NCBI GenBank assembly: GCA_005502775.1
Contig: SCNI01000020.1
Span: 1-64,000, forward strand
Direction of reading: 5' to 3'
Origin: Microbacteriaceae bacterium 3FA27C10
GTDB lineage: Bacteria; Actinomycetota; Actinomycetes; Actinomycetales; Microbacteriaceae
DNA: 64,000 nt
Part shown: one piece after another, positions 1-8,680 of the stretch
Numbering within the stretch: the first letter of the stretch is position 1
Layout: each line of letters begins with the position of its first letter
Notes under the pieces: generated by a model
Databases searched by the model: none
Told to the model about the DNA's origin: nothing
What the model saw: the letters and a program-made list of their open reading frames with translations, nothing else
Program-made: the position numbers and the translations under genes

Positions 1-2
1 CA

Positions 3-36
3 CCCGAACCGACGGACCCCGCCCGAACCGACGGAC
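3..36. repeat. Short direct repeat at window edge
   Basis: A 14-base unit (CCGAACCGACGGAC) occurs twice with a 19-base period. The remaining bases up to about 165 hold no recognisable gene on either strand. It may be the tail of a longer tandem array cut by the window edge. Confidence 0.5.
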
Positions 37-165
37 TGAGCATCCGTACTCCCCGTGTCCGGCCGCAGAACTCCGTCGTTCTCCGCCTGCGCCGCCACCC
101 CATACCGCGCGCCCGGCGCCCGACCCAGCAGGCCCCCTGCCCCCCTAACTCACCCCGCGACCCCG

Positions 166-318
166 CCGCAACAGGCCCTACTCGACGACCCAGGGTGAGC
201 GCGCGGCCGCGCCAGCGACCGCACGCTCACCTGTCGCGGAGCGCCGGGCAGGGACCGGCGCGACCCGTGAACACCGCACGACCCGTGCACGCCGCGCGAA
301 GCACGGCGCCCACGGCAC
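166..318 (-). repeat. Structured 3' repeat, copy A
   Basis: This is one of four copies of a roughly 130-base GC-rich element; the others are at 3988, 32847 and 35658. Read on the minus strand it begins right after the stop codon of the SorC-type regulator and runs in the same direction as that gene. Its first stem (CCGTGGGCGCCGTG against CGCGGCGTGCACGG) encloses a CTTCG loop. This copy carries an extra ~18-base partial duplication of the ACGGGTCG segment. It has no U-tract, so if it ends transcripts it is not a classical intrinsic terminator. Confidence 0.8.
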
Positions 319-1287
319 CTACACAGCCAGCAATCCGTGCGCCGTCGCCTCGTCGATGATCAAGTCGGTCATCACCCCTGCCGCCAGCGCCCCCCGGAGA
401 GCCGGCAGCTTCGAGCGGCCCGAGACAACGCACACCCGCCGCGAGACCTTCAAGAGCAGCGACAGCGAGGGGCCGGAGGAGCGGGCGTTCATCGGGATGT
501 CGTCGCTCGATCCATCGGCCCGGTAGAACACGGTCGCCACGTCGCCCACCACGTCGGAGTGGGTGAGCTGCTCGAAGTCGGCGTCGTCGAGGTAGCCGCC
601 CACGTAGACGTGCGACGGCACCTCGGCGAGGGCCGAGCCGAGCCCGAACAGCGCGATGTCCATGTGCTTCTGGATCTCGAGCACCCGCCGGATGCTGCGT
701 TCGCGCCAGAGCACCTCTTTCGTCCTCGGGTCGTCGAAGAACGCCGGCACCGGGAACTGCTGCACGTAGGCGCCGAAGGCCGTGCCGAAGCGGCTCATGA
801 TCTCGCTCGCGTAGCCGATGCCCGTGGTGCGCGCGTTCGACGCTCCGTTCAGCTGCACGATCTGCGAGTTGTGCGTCACCTTCTCCTGCAGGTGCCGCGA
901 AACCGCCGAGAGCGTCGAGCCCCACGCGATGCCCATGGTCATGTTCGAGTCGAAGAACGGCCCGAGAATCCGTGCAGCGCTCATGGCCACGCGCTCGAGC
1001 CGGTCGACCTCGGGAGTGGAGTCGGGCACCGGAACCACGTGCGCGGTGACGCCGTAGCGCTCGAGGATGCGGTCCTGCACCGACGAGACCCGGTCGACCG
1101 GTGACTTCACCTGGATCTCCACGAGGCCCGTCTCCCGCGCGAATCCGAGCAGCCGTGACACGGAGGAACGCGAGGTGCGCAGTTCGCTCGCGATCGCCTC
1201 CATGGTGAGGTCCTGCATGTAGTACAGGTGAGCCGCGCGCAGGGCGTCCCGCACCTTGTCGCCGCCGAGGCTCGCTTCGATCGCCAT
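319..1287 (-). CDS. SorC/DeoR-family sugar-binding transcriptional regulator
   Basis: Protein of about 322 residues with an N-terminal helix-turn-helix (about residues 22-50, containing TMEAIASELRTSRSSVSRLL) followed by the long SorC-type sugar-phosphate-binding domain. The family binds phosphorylated sugars and controls neighbouring catabolic genes. It is divergent from glpD, so it probably controls the glycerol genes, with a phosphorylated intermediate as effector; that is inference. The ATG at 1287 was chosen because GGAAGG lies about 11 bases upstream. The longest frame would begin at 1326, inside the palindromic operator, and an ATG at 1299 has its Shine-Dalgarno too close. The family call is secure; the regulon is inferred. 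Confidence 0.85.
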   Translation of the reverse strand: MAIEASLGGDKVRDALRAAHLYYMQDLTMEAIASELRTSRSSVSRLLGFARETGLVEIQVKSPVDRVSSVQDRILERYGVTAHVVPVPDSTPEVDRLERVAMSAARILGPFFDSNMTMGIAWGSTLSAVSRHLQEKVTHNSQIVQLNGASNARTTGIGYASEIMSRFGTAFGAYVQQFPVPAFFDDPRTKEVLWRERSIRRVLEIQKHMDIALFGLGSALAEVPSHVYVGGYLDDADFEQLTHSDVVGDVATVFYRADGSSDDIPMNARSSGPSLSLLLKVSRRVCVVSGRSKLPALRGALAAGVMTDLIIDEATAHGLLAV

Positions 1288-1311
1288 GCTCCGTCGCATC
1301 CTTCCGTCTTG

Positions 1312-1346
1312 TGCACATATGTGCAACCAGCTTGATCATATGTGAT
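1312..1346. promoter_or_regulatory. Twin palindromic operator between regulator and glpD
   Basis: A perfect 14-base palindrome TGCACATATGTGCA (1312-1325) is followed by a second imperfect dyad ATCATATGTGAT (1335-1346). They share the core CATATGTG and their centres are about 22 bases apart, close to two helical turns. The position between the divergent regulator and glpD suggests cooperative binding of the SorC-type regulator. Confidence 0.55.
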
Positions 1347-1422
1347 GAACGTCGTAGAACTGTATGTCGTCGCATGGATTGCCAAGACGCAACCCTCACG
1401 AGAGCACGAAGGCGAGTACACA

Positions 1423-3168
1423 GTGAGTTCACAGAGCCAGCAGGCCGAAGTCCGACCGAACGTCGAGAGCATCCGTTCCAACCCCCGAGCCCAGGTGCTC
1501 ATCGTGGGCGGCGGCATCAACGGCATCGGCACGTTCCGCGATCTGGCGCTGCAGGGCGTCGACGTCATCCTGGTCGAGCGCGGCGACTACGCCTCCGGCG
1601 CCTCCAGCGCGTCGAGCCACATGATCCACGGTGGCGTCCGCTACCTCGAGAACGGCGAGTTCCGCCTGGTGCGCGAGAGCGTGCAGGAGCGCAACCGCCT
1701 TCTGCGCCTGGCGCCCCACTACGTGAAGCCGCTGCCCACGACCATCCCGATCTTCTCGACCTTCTCGGGCATCCTGTCGGCTCCTCTCCGCTTCCTCACC
1801 CACAAGCAGGGCAAGCCGAAGGAGCGCGGCGCGCTGCTCATCAAGGTGGGCCTCATGGGCTACGACTCGTTCTCGCGCGACGGCGGCAACGTGCCGCGCC
1901 ACAAGTTCGTGGGCCGCAAGAAGTCGCTCGCGAAGCTGCCCAAGCTCCGCCCCGACGTGAAGTACACCGCCACCTACTACGACGCCGCAGTCGAGAACCC
2001 CGAGCGCCTCGCGCTCGACCTGGTTCAGGATGCGCTGGCCACCGGCCCGAAGGCCCGCACCGCCAACTACGTGGAGGCCATCGGCGCCGAGGGTGACGCC
2101 GTCGTGCTGCGCGACACCCTGAGCGGCGAGACCTTCACGGTCACCGCCGACGTCGTGGTGAACACCACCGGTCCGTGGACCGACCTCACCAACGCCGCGC
2201 TCGGCGAGGCCACCAAGTACATGGGCGGCACCAAGGGCTCGCACATCGTGCTCGACAACCAGGAGCTCTTCGATGCCTGCGCCGGCGGCGAGGTGTTCTT
2301 CGAGAACAACGACGGCCGTATCGTGCTGATCTACCCGCTCAACGGCCGCGTGCTCGTGGGCACCACCGACCTCGAGGCCGACCCGGCCCAGCCCGCCGTC
2401 TGCACCGAAGAAGAAGTGGACTACTTCTTCGGACTCGTGAAGCACGTCTTCCCGACCATCCACGTCGACCGCCCGCAGATCGTCTACCGCTATTCGGGCA
2501 TCCGCCCGCTGCCCGGCCACGGCGACACCGCCCCCGGCTTCGTGTCGCGCGACTACCGCATCGAGCAGACCTCCTTCGCGAAGTCGGCCACGGTGAAGCA
2601 GCTCAGCCTCGTCGGCGGCAAGTGGACCACCTTCCGCGCCCTCTCCGAGCACCTCGCCAACGACACGCTGGCCCTGCTCGGCAAGACCCGCACGGTGAGC
2701 ACCGTCGACCTGCAGATCGGTGGCGGCGTCGGCTTCCCGCAGACCCCGGCCGCGGTCGCCAGCTGGGTGAAGGCCCACGGGGCCGACCTCGGTGAGGCGC
2801 GCACGCGCATCCTGCTGGCGCGCTACGGCACCAACGCCGCCAAGGTCATCGAGCGGATCGTCGCGGCCGAGGAGACGGATGCTCCGCTCGCGACCCTGCC
2901 CGGCTACAGCACCGCCGAGGTCGAGTTCCTGATGGGCGAGCACGTCGCGCACCTCAGCGACCTGGTGCTGCGCCGCAGCATCATCGCCTTCGTGGGCTCG
3001 CTGGACCAGGCCGTGTTCGACGAGCTCAGCGAGCTCGCCGCCGCGGCACAGGGCTGGTCGGCCGAACGACTGACCGCCGAGCGCGAGCTCGCGGCCGAGA
3101 ACCTCCGCTTCTTCCACGGAATCGTGGTCGACGCGGCGAACACGACGGCGACCGCCGCCGTCAACTGA
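1423..3168 (+). CDS. glpD: Glycerol-3-phosphate dehydrogenase/oxidase GlpD
   Basis: FAD enzyme oxidising sn-glycerol 3-phosphate to dihydroxyacetone phosphate, usually at the inner face of the membrane. The dinucleotide-binding motif GGGINGIG lies at about residues 29-36, followed by SGASSASSHMIHGGVRYLE typical of aerobic GlpD; the length of 581 residues is normal. The GTG at 1423 is preferred because GAAGG lies about 8 bases upstream. A longer in-frame ATG at 1342 overlaps the operator and adds an unconserved leader. It is the first gene of glpD-glpF-glpK, all on the plus strand. Confidence 0.93.
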   Translation: MSSQSQQAEVRPNVESIRSNPRAQVLIVGGGINGIGTFRDLALQGVDVILVERGDYASGASSASSHMIHGGVRYLENGEFRLVRESVQERNRLLRLAPHYVKPLPTTIPIFSTFSGILSAPLRFLTHKQGKPKERGALLIKVGLMGYDSFSRDGGNVPRHKFVGRKKSLAKLPKLRPDVKYTATYYDAAVENPERLALDLVQDALATGPKARTANYVEAIGAEGDAVVLRDTLSGETFTVTADVVVNTTGPWTDLTNAALGEATKYMGGTKGSHIVLDNQELFDACAGGEVFFENNDGRIVLIYPLNGRVLVGTTDLEADPAQPAVCTEEEVDYFFGLVKHVFPTIHVDRPQIVYRYSGIRPLPGHGDTAPGFVSRDYRIEQTSFAKSATVKQLSLVGGKWTTFRALSEHLANDTLALLGKTRTVSTVDLQIGGGVGFPQTPAAVASWVKAHGADLGEARTRILLARYGTNAAKVIERIVAAEETDAPLATLPGYSTAEVEFLMGEHVAHLSDLVLRRSIIAFVGSLDQAVFDELSELAAAAQGWSAERLTAERELAAENLRFFHGIVVDAANTTATAAVN

Positions 3169-3208
3169 GTCGGGCGGCGGAAGCCGTCGCCCCTGAAGAA
3201 AGGTCAAC

Positions 3209-3979
3209 GTGGACAATCTCGGTATCGACTTCTTATCGGAGCTGGTGGGCACAGCGATGCTCGTGCTCCTCGGTTGTGGTGTGGTCGCCAACGTGGCGCT
3301 CATCCGCACCAAGGGCTTCAACGGCGGCACTCTGATGGTGAACATCGGCTGGGGCCTCGCGGTCTTCGCCGGTGTCATCGTCTCCTACGCCTCCGGCGCC
3401 CACCTCAACCCGGCGGTCACGCTGGGTCTCGTGGCGAACGGCGCGAAGAGCTTCGGCTCGGCCGCGACGCCCGTCGACGTGAACTTCGTGACGGTCATCG
3501 CCTACATCGGCGCCCAGCTCATCGGCGCCATCATCGGTGCGGTGTTCGTCTGGCTGGCCTACAAGCAGCACTTCGACGCGGAGCCGGAGCCGGCGAACAA
3601 GCTGGGCGTGTTCTCGACGGGGCCGGCGATCCGTTCCTACGGCTGGAACCTCGTGACCGAGATCGTCGGCACCTTCGTGCTGGTGTTCGTGGTGATCGGC
3701 TTCGGCGGCGGCCGTCAGGGCGACGGCGGTCTCGCGGCTCTCGGTGCTCTGCCGGTGGCGCTGCTCGTGATCGGCATCGGCGCCTCGCTCGGTGGCCCGA
3801 CGGGGTACGCGATCAACCCGGCCCGTGACCTCGGCCCCCGCATCGCGCACGCCCTGCTCCCCATCAAGGGCAAGGGCGCCTCGGACTGGTCCTACTCCTG
3901 GGTACCCGTCGTGGGCCCGATCATCGGCGGCATCCTGGCCGGACTGCTGGCCATCCCGCTCCTCCCCATCCTCACCTGA
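3209..3979 (+). CDS. glpF: Glycerol uptake facilitator GlpF (MIP/aquaporin family)
   Basis: Inner-membrane channel of 256 residues with six hydrophobic segments and two half-helices ending in NPA boxes at residues 67-69 (HLNPAV) and 203-205. The second box reads NPARD; the Asp after Arg is the mark of glycerol facilitators rather than water-only aquaporins. GTG start with GAAGAAAGG about 6 bases upstream. It sits 40 bases after glpD and 196 before glpK, so glycerol entry, phosphorylation and oxidation are encoded together. Confidence 0.93.
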   Translation: MDNLGIDFLSELVGTAMLVLLGCGVVANVALIRTKGFNGGTLMVNIGWGLAVFAGVIVSYASGAHLNPAVTLGLVANGAKSFGSAATPVDVNFVTVIAYIGAQLIGAIIGAVFVWLAYKQHFDAEPEPANKLGVFSTGPAIRSYGWNLVTEIVGTFVLVFVVIGFGGGRQGDGGLAALGALPVALLVIGIGASLGGPTGYAINPARDLGPRIAHALLPIKGKGASDWSYSWVPVVGPIIGGILAGLLAIPLLPILT

Positions 3980-3987
3980 GCAGTGGC

Positions 3988-4118
3988 GGCTGCCGTGATG
4001 GGCGTGCTTCGCGCGCCCATCACGGACCGCGCCGGTCCTTGCCCGGCGCGGCGCGACATGTTCCCGTGCGGTCGCTACGCGGCCGCGCGCTCACCCTGGG
4101 TCGTCGAGCGCGGCCCGC
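3988..4118 (+). repeat. Structured 3' repeat, copy B
   Basis: This copy starts 8 bases after the glpF stop and runs in the sense direction, between glpF and glpK. Its first stem is CCGTGATGGGCG (3993-4004) against CGCCCATCACGG (4014-4025), perfectly paired, although both arms differ from the other three copies. This compensatory change argues that the fold matters. Downstream GCGCCGG/CCGGCGC and GCGGTCGC/GCGGCCGC-type stems are also present. Inside an operon it could reduce or process glpF-glpK read-through. Confidence 0.8.
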
Positions 4119-4175
4119 AGCTTTCGCTTCCATCCGCAAGTCATTTACGAAGTCGCAAGAACAAAGGAGTTAGAC

Positions 4176-5702
4176 ATGACTGAACAGAAGTACATCCTGG
4201 CCATCGACCAGGGAACCACCTCGTCGCGCGCGATCATCTTCGACCACGCCGGCACCATCGTGTCGACCGGCCAGAAGGAGCACGAGCAGATCTTCCCGAA
4301 GGCGGGCTGGGTCGAGCACAACCCCGTCGAGATCTGGGACAACGTGCGCGAGGTCATCGGCCAGGCCCTCTCCAAGGCCGACCTGACCCGCCACGACATC
4401 GCGGCCGTGGGTATCACGAACCAGCGCGAGACCGCGGTGGTGTGGAACAAGAACACGGGTGAGCCGGTCTACAACGCGATCGTCTGGCAGGACACGCGCA
4501 CGCAGTCGATCGTCGACCGCCTGGCGGCCGGCAGCGAGCTCGGCGTGGAGCGCTACAAGCAGATCGTCGGTCTGCCGCTGGCGACCTACTTCTCGGGCAC
4601 GAAGATCGTGTGGATCCTCGAGAACGTCGAGGGCGCCCGAGAGGCCGCCGAAGCCGGCGACCTCATCTTCGGTACCACCGACAGCTGGGTGCTGTGGAAC
4701 CTCACCGGCGGAACGGACGGTGGCGTGCACGCCACCGACGTCACCAACGCGTCGCGCACCCTGTTCATGGACCTCGAGACGCTGAGCTGGCGAGACGACA
4801 TCCTGGCCGACTTCGGGGTTCCTAAGTCGATGCTGCCCGAGATCAAGTCGTCGTCGGAGGTCTACGGCACCGTCGAGTCGTCGAACTTGCTGCGTGAGGT
4901 TCCGGTGTCGGGCATTCTGGGTGACCAGCAGGCCGCGACCTTCGGTCAGGCCGCGTTCGACGCGGGCGAGTCGAAGAACACCTACGGCACGGGCAACTTC
5001 CTGATCTTCAACACCGACACCGAGATCGTGCACTCCAAGAACGGTCTCCTCACCACCCTCGGCTACAAGCTCGGCGACGCTCCCGCGCACTACGCGCTCG
5101 AGGGATCGATCGCGGTCACCGGCTCGCTGATCCAGTGGCTCCGCGACAACCTCGGCATCATCTCTTCCGCCCCCGAGGTCGAAGAACTCGCCAAGACCGT
5201 CGAGGACAACGGCGGCGCCTACTTCGTGCCCGCGTTCTCGGGCCTGTTCGCCCCCTACTGGCGATCGGATGCCCGCGGCGCCCTCGTGGGACTCACCCGC
5301 TACGTGAACAAGGGCCACATCGCCCGCGCCGCCCTCGAAGCGACCGCGTTCCAGACCCGCGAGGTCCTCGACGCCGTCAACGCCGACTCCGGCGTCGACC
5401 TCACCGAACTCAAGGTCGATGGCGGCATGATCGCGAACAACACGCTCATGCAGTTCCAAGCCGACATCCTCGGTGTCCCGGTCGTGCGTCCCGTGGTCGC
5501 GGAGACCACCGCGCTCGGCGCCGCCTACGCGGCCGGCCTCGCGGTCGGGTTCTGGGCCAACCTCGACGAGCTCCGCGCGAACTGGCAGGAAGACTCCCGC
5601 TGGACCCCGAACATGAGCACCGAAGAACGCGAACGCCAGCTCCGCAACTGGAAGAAAGCCGTCACCAAGACCTTCGACTGGGTCGACGACGACGTGAACT
5701 AA
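4176..5702 (+). CDS. glpK: Glycerol kinase
   Basis: ATP-dependent phosphorylation of glycerol to sn-glycerol 3-phosphate, a cytosolic FGGY-family enzyme. The phosphate-binding loop DQGTTSSR lies at residues 11-18, and FGGY_C features such as [16 protein letters not shown] are present. The length of 508 is typical. AAAGGAG sits 7 bases before the ATG. It is the last gene of the glycerol operon and is followed by a strong hairpin. Confidence 0.96.
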   Translation: MTEQKYILAIDQGTTSSRAIIFDHAGTIVSTGQKEHEQIFPKAGWVEHNPVEIWDNVREVIGQALSKADLTRHDIAAVGITNQRETAVVWNKNTGEPVYNAIVWQDTRTQSIVDRLAAGSELGVERYKQIVGLPLATYFSGTKIVWILENVEGAREAAEAGDLIFGTTDSWVLWNLTGGTDGGVHATDVTNASRTLFMDLETLSWRDDILADFGVPKSMLPEIKSSSEVYGTVESSNLLREVPVSGILGDQQAATFGQAAFDAGESKNTYGTGNFLIFNTDTEIVHSKNGLLTTLGYKLGDAPAHYALEGSIAVTGSLIQWLRDNLGIISSAPEVEELAKTVEDNGGAYFVPAFSGLFAPYWRSDARGALVGLTRYVNKGHIARAALEATAFQTREVLDAVNADSGVDLTELKVDGGMIANNTLMQFQADILGVPVVRPVVAETTALGAAYAAGLAVGFWANLDELRANWQEDSRWTPNMSTEERERQLRNWKKAVTKTFDWVDDDVN

Positions 5703-5721
5703 CCTCAGCTAGCCGAACGAC

Positions 5722-5770
5722 AAGTCGCAGATGGCCCCTCTCCCCTCGGGAGAGGGGCCATTCGCGACTT
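5722..5770 (+). terminator. Hairpin terminator after glpK
   Basis: A perfect 14-base stem (ATGGCCCCTCTCCC, 5731-5744, with its complement ending at 5761) with a 3-base loop is nested inside an outer AAGTCGC/GCGACTT pair. It lies between the convergent glpK and cofG genes and can serve both directions. There is no clear U-tract, as is common in actinobacteria. Confidence 0.8.
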
Positions 5771-5786
5771 CTCGACGAGCAACGAT

Positions 5787-7136
5787 CTAGCGAGAGGCGC
5801 CGGCGCGCTGGGGCGCGGGGACGCGACCCTCGACGGCGAGGCCCGTGGGGTCCGCCAGGGCGCGCAGGGCTGGCAGCACGCGCGGGTCGAACCACTCGCC
5901 CTCGTCGCGCACGTAGTGCGGGTGGGCGGTGAGGCGCTCTCGCAGCGTGTAGCCGGTGGCGGCCGTGAGGGCCGCTAGCGTGTCGATCTGCGGCCACGGC
6001 CGCTCGGGGTTCACGTGGTCGGGGGTGAGCGGTGAGACCCCGCCCCAGTCGTCGATGCCGGCGCGGACGAGCAGCGACAGCTCGAGCGCATCCGTGAGGT
6101 TCGGCGGGGCCTGGATGCGCGCACCCGGCCCGAGCACGAGCTTCGCCACGGCCACGGCCGCCACGTACTCCTGGGTCTCGAGGTCGGCCACGCCCATCAT
6201 CGCGGTGGCCGGCTTCGCCCGGAAGTTCTGGATGATGACCTCCTGCACGTGCCCGTGCCGCTCGGCCGAGTCGCGGATGGCGAACATCCCGTCGATGCGC
6301 TCGGCGTAGTTCTCGCCGATGCCGAAGAGGAGCCCGGTGGTGAACGGCACCTTGAGGCGGCCGGCGTTCTCGAGCACCGAGAGCCGCAGGGCCGGGTCTT
6401 TGTCGGGCGAGCCGAAGTGCGCCTCGCCCTTCTCGAGCCAGATGCGCTCGGAGGTGGTCTCGAGCATCATGCCCATCGACGGCCCCACGGGCTTCAGCAG
6501 CTCGATCTCCTCGGCGTACATGATGCCGGGGTTCAGGTGCGGGAGCAGCCCGGTCTCGGCGAGAACGAGCTCGGCCATCGCCCGCAGGTAGTCGATGGTG
6601 GAGGCGTAGCCGTGCTCGTCGAGCCACTCGCGTGCAGCGCCCCAGCGGTCTTCCGGCCGGTCACCCAGGGTGAACAGCGCTTCCTTGCAGCCCATCGCCG
6701 CACCCTGACGTGCGACATCGAGCACGTCGTCGGGGGAGAGGAACGGGGCCTTCCCGGCTGCGGCGAGCTTTCCGGGCGACTGCACGAAGGTGCAGTAGTG
6801 GCAGCGGTCGCGGCAGAGGTGCGTGAGCGGGATGAAGACCTTGCGGGAATAGGTGATGACCCCGGGCCGTCCGGCCGCGGCGAGGCCGGCGTCGCGCATC
6901 CGGCCCGCCACCGCGAGCAGGCGGTCGAGCTCGGCGCCGCGCGCGTGCAGCAGGGTCTCGGCGTCGCGGTGCGAAAGAGTGTCACCCCGCTCGGCGACGG
7001 CCAGGGCCGCCACCAGCTGTTCGGTGTCGGGCACGAAGGCCTGCGCGGCAGCACCGGATGCGCGCCCGCGGCGGCCGGTTCGGCGCACCTCGGTGGAGCG
7101 GGGCGCGAGCGTGGGGAACGGCAGTTCTTCGGGCAC
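5787..7136 (-). CDS. cofG: CofG, 7,8-didemethyl-8-hydroxy-5-deazariboflavin synthase subunit (FbiC N-terminal half)
   Basis: Radical-SAM enzyme that, together with CofH, builds the deazaflavin core of coenzyme F420. The cluster cysteines are C108, C112 and C115 (CRDRCHYC). The N-terminal 90 residues resemble the start of actinobacterial FbiC, but the protein stops at 449 residues with no CofH half; the usual actinobacterial FbiC is a CofG-CofH fusion of about 850. No CofH gene was found elsewhere in the window. It is either a true stand-alone CofG or a split fusion. GTG start; the upstream Shine-Dalgarno is weak. Confidence 0.88.
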   Translation of the reverse strand: MPEELPFPTLAPRSTEVRRTGRRGRASGAAAQAFVPDTEQLVAALAVAERGDTLSHRDAETLLHARGAELDRLLAVAGRMRDAGLAAAGRPGVITYSRKVFIPLTHLCRDRCHYCTFVQSPGKLAAAGKAPFLSPDDVLDVARQGAAMGCKEALFTLGDRPEDRWGAAREWLDEHGYASTIDYLRAMAELVLAETGLLPHLNPGIMYAEEIELLKPVGPSMGMMLETTSERIWLEKGEAHFGSPDKDPALRLSVLENAGRLKVPFTTGLLFGIGENYAERIDGMFAIRDSAERHGHVQEVIIQNFRAKPATAMMGVADLETQEYVAAVAVAKLVLGPGARIQAPPNLTDALELSLLVRAGIDDWGGVSPLTPDHVNPERPWPQIDTLAALTAATGYTLRERLTAHPHYVRDEGEWFDPRVLPALRALADPTGLAVEGRVPAPQRAGASR

Positions 7137-7194
7137 GACAGGACTCTACGCCGCGCCCGGGTGAGACGGTAATCCATCCGGGAGTGGCCACCCT

Positions 7195-7233
7195 CCCCGT
7201 ACTGGGGGCAGCTCGATTCCCCCCGATGTGGGG
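7195..7233. promoter_or_regulatory. Two CCCC-N5-GGGG dyads upstream of guaD
   Basis: CCCCGTACTGGGG (7195-7207) and CCCCGATGTGGGG (7221-7233) are identical apart from the 5-base centre and repeat with a 26-base period. They lie in the divergent gap between cofG and guaD, 45-80 bases before the guaD start. This looks like a tandem operator for an unidentified regulator. Confidence 0.4.
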
Positions 7234-7277
7234 TGTCTATGTCACGATGAAGACACCGACTACGAATGGGGATCCTC

Positions 7278-8678
7278 TTGTCTACGACAGCCATCCGAGG
7301 CACTTTTCTCGACTTCATCGACGACCCCTGGAAGCATGTCGGCAGTGAACAGGATGCTGCCCGGTTCCACGCCGACGGCCTGCTCGTGATCGAGGACGGC
7401 ATCATCGTCGACTTCGGCGCCTACGCCGAGATCGCGCCGAAGCACGCGGGGGTCGAGATCACCGAGATCCGCGACCGCATCATCCTGCCGGGCTTCATCG
7501 ACGGCCACATCCACCTCGCCCAGACCCGCGTTCTCGGCGCCTACGGCGAGCAGCTGCTGCCGTGGCTGCAGAAGTGGGTGTTCCCCGAAGAGCACAAGTA
7601 CGCCGACCGCGCCTACGCCGAGGAGGGCACGAAGCACTTCTTCGACAACCTCCTCGCCTCCGGCACCACCACGGCGCAGACCTTCACGACCGGCAACCTC
7701 ACCTGCAACGAGGTGTTCTTCGAGGAGGCCACCCGCCGCAACATGCGCATGATCGGCGGTCTCACCGGGATCGACCGGCACGTGCCCGACTACTTCGCCA
7801 ACACCCCCGAGCAGTTCTACGACGACTCGAAGACCCTGATCGAGAAGTGGCACGGCACCGGCCGCAACCTCTACGCCATCACCCCGCGCTTCGGCTACGG
7901 CGCCTCGAACGAGTTGTTCGCGGCCTGCCAGAAGCTCAAGCAGGAATACCCCGAGCTGTGGATCAACACCCACATCTCCGAGAACCCGGCTGAGATCCAC
8001 GGGGTGCTCGCCCTGCACGACGACTGCCACGACTACCTCGGCGTCTACGAGAAGTTCGACCTCGTCGGCCCCAAGTTCACGGGCGGGCACGGCGTGTGGC
8101 TCTCCAACGACGAGTTCCGCCGCTTCTCTGACTCGGGCGCCGCCGTCTCGTTCTGCCCCTCGTCGAATCTCTACCTCGGCTCGGGTCTCTTCCGGCTCGG
8201 CAAGGCCACCGACCCCGAACACCGTGTGCTGCTGAACTTCGGCACCGACATGGGCGGCGGCAACCGCTTCAGCCTGCTGAACACCCTCGAGGACGCCTAC
8301 AAGGTCGGCATGCTGAACAACACGATCCTCGACGGCAGCATCATCCCGAGCGAGATGGACCTCGCCGAGTCGGAGCGCAACAAGCTCTCGCCGATGCGCG
8401 CCTTCTACTCGCTCACGAAGGGTGGCGCCGAGTCGCTCTACATCGACGACCTCGTCGGCACCTTCGACATCGGCAAGGAGGCCGACTTCGTGGCCCTCGA
8501 CTACACGGCCGGGCCGCCCGCCACAGCGTGGCACCAGAGCCTCGTCACCGAGGCGGCGGGGGAGACCCTCACCCTGGAGAACGTCTCCGACCTCCTCTTC
8601 GGCATCATGATGGTGAGCGACGAGCGCGCCGTCGACGAGACCTGGGTGATGGGCGAGCTCGCCTACAAGAAGGCCTGA
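7278..8678 (+). CDS. guaD: Guanine deaminase
   Basis: Zinc amidohydrolase converting guanine to xanthine and ammonia, the entry to purine catabolism. Metal ligands H77 and H79 are in GFIDGHIHL, with further ligands in NTHISE and the late FGTDMGGG motif; the length of about 466 is typical. The TTG at 7278 is preferred because GGGGA lies 5 bases ahead and gives MSTTAIRGTF. An ATG at 7266 in the same frame has no Shine-Dalgarno. The next gene follows after 2 bases. Uricase and later purine genes are 28 kb away in this window. Confidence 0.9.
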   Translation: MSTTAIRGTFLDFIDDPWKHVGSEQDAARFHADGLLVIEDGIIVDFGAYAEIAPKHAGVEITEIRDRIILPGFIDGHIHLAQTRVLGAYGEQLLPWLQKWVFPEEHKYADRAYAEEGTKHFFDNLLASGTTTAQTFTTGNLTCNEVFFEEATRRNMRMIGGLTGIDRHVPDYFANTPEQFYDDSKTLIEKWHGTGRNLYAITPRFGYGASNELFAACQKLKQEYPELWINTHISENPAEIHGVLALHDDCHDYLGVYEKFDLVGPKFTGGHGVWLSNDEFRRFSDSGAAVSFCPSSNLYLGSGLFRLGKATDPEHRVLLNFGTDMGGGNRFSLLNTLEDAYKVGMLNNTILDGSIIPSEMDLAESERNKLSPMRAFYSLTKGGAESLYIDDLVGTFDIGKEADFVALDYTAGPPATAWHQSLVTEAAGETLTLENVSDLLFGIMMVSDERAVDETWVMGELAYKKA

Positions 8679-8680
8679 GC

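Noticed and set aside
3983-4183. Small peptide frame (RAGPCPALRD-type) open in all four copies of the 3' repeat
   Set aside because: The frame stays open, but base changes follow stem pairing rather than codon positions, and no ribosome site is consistently present. An RNA structure explains the pattern better.
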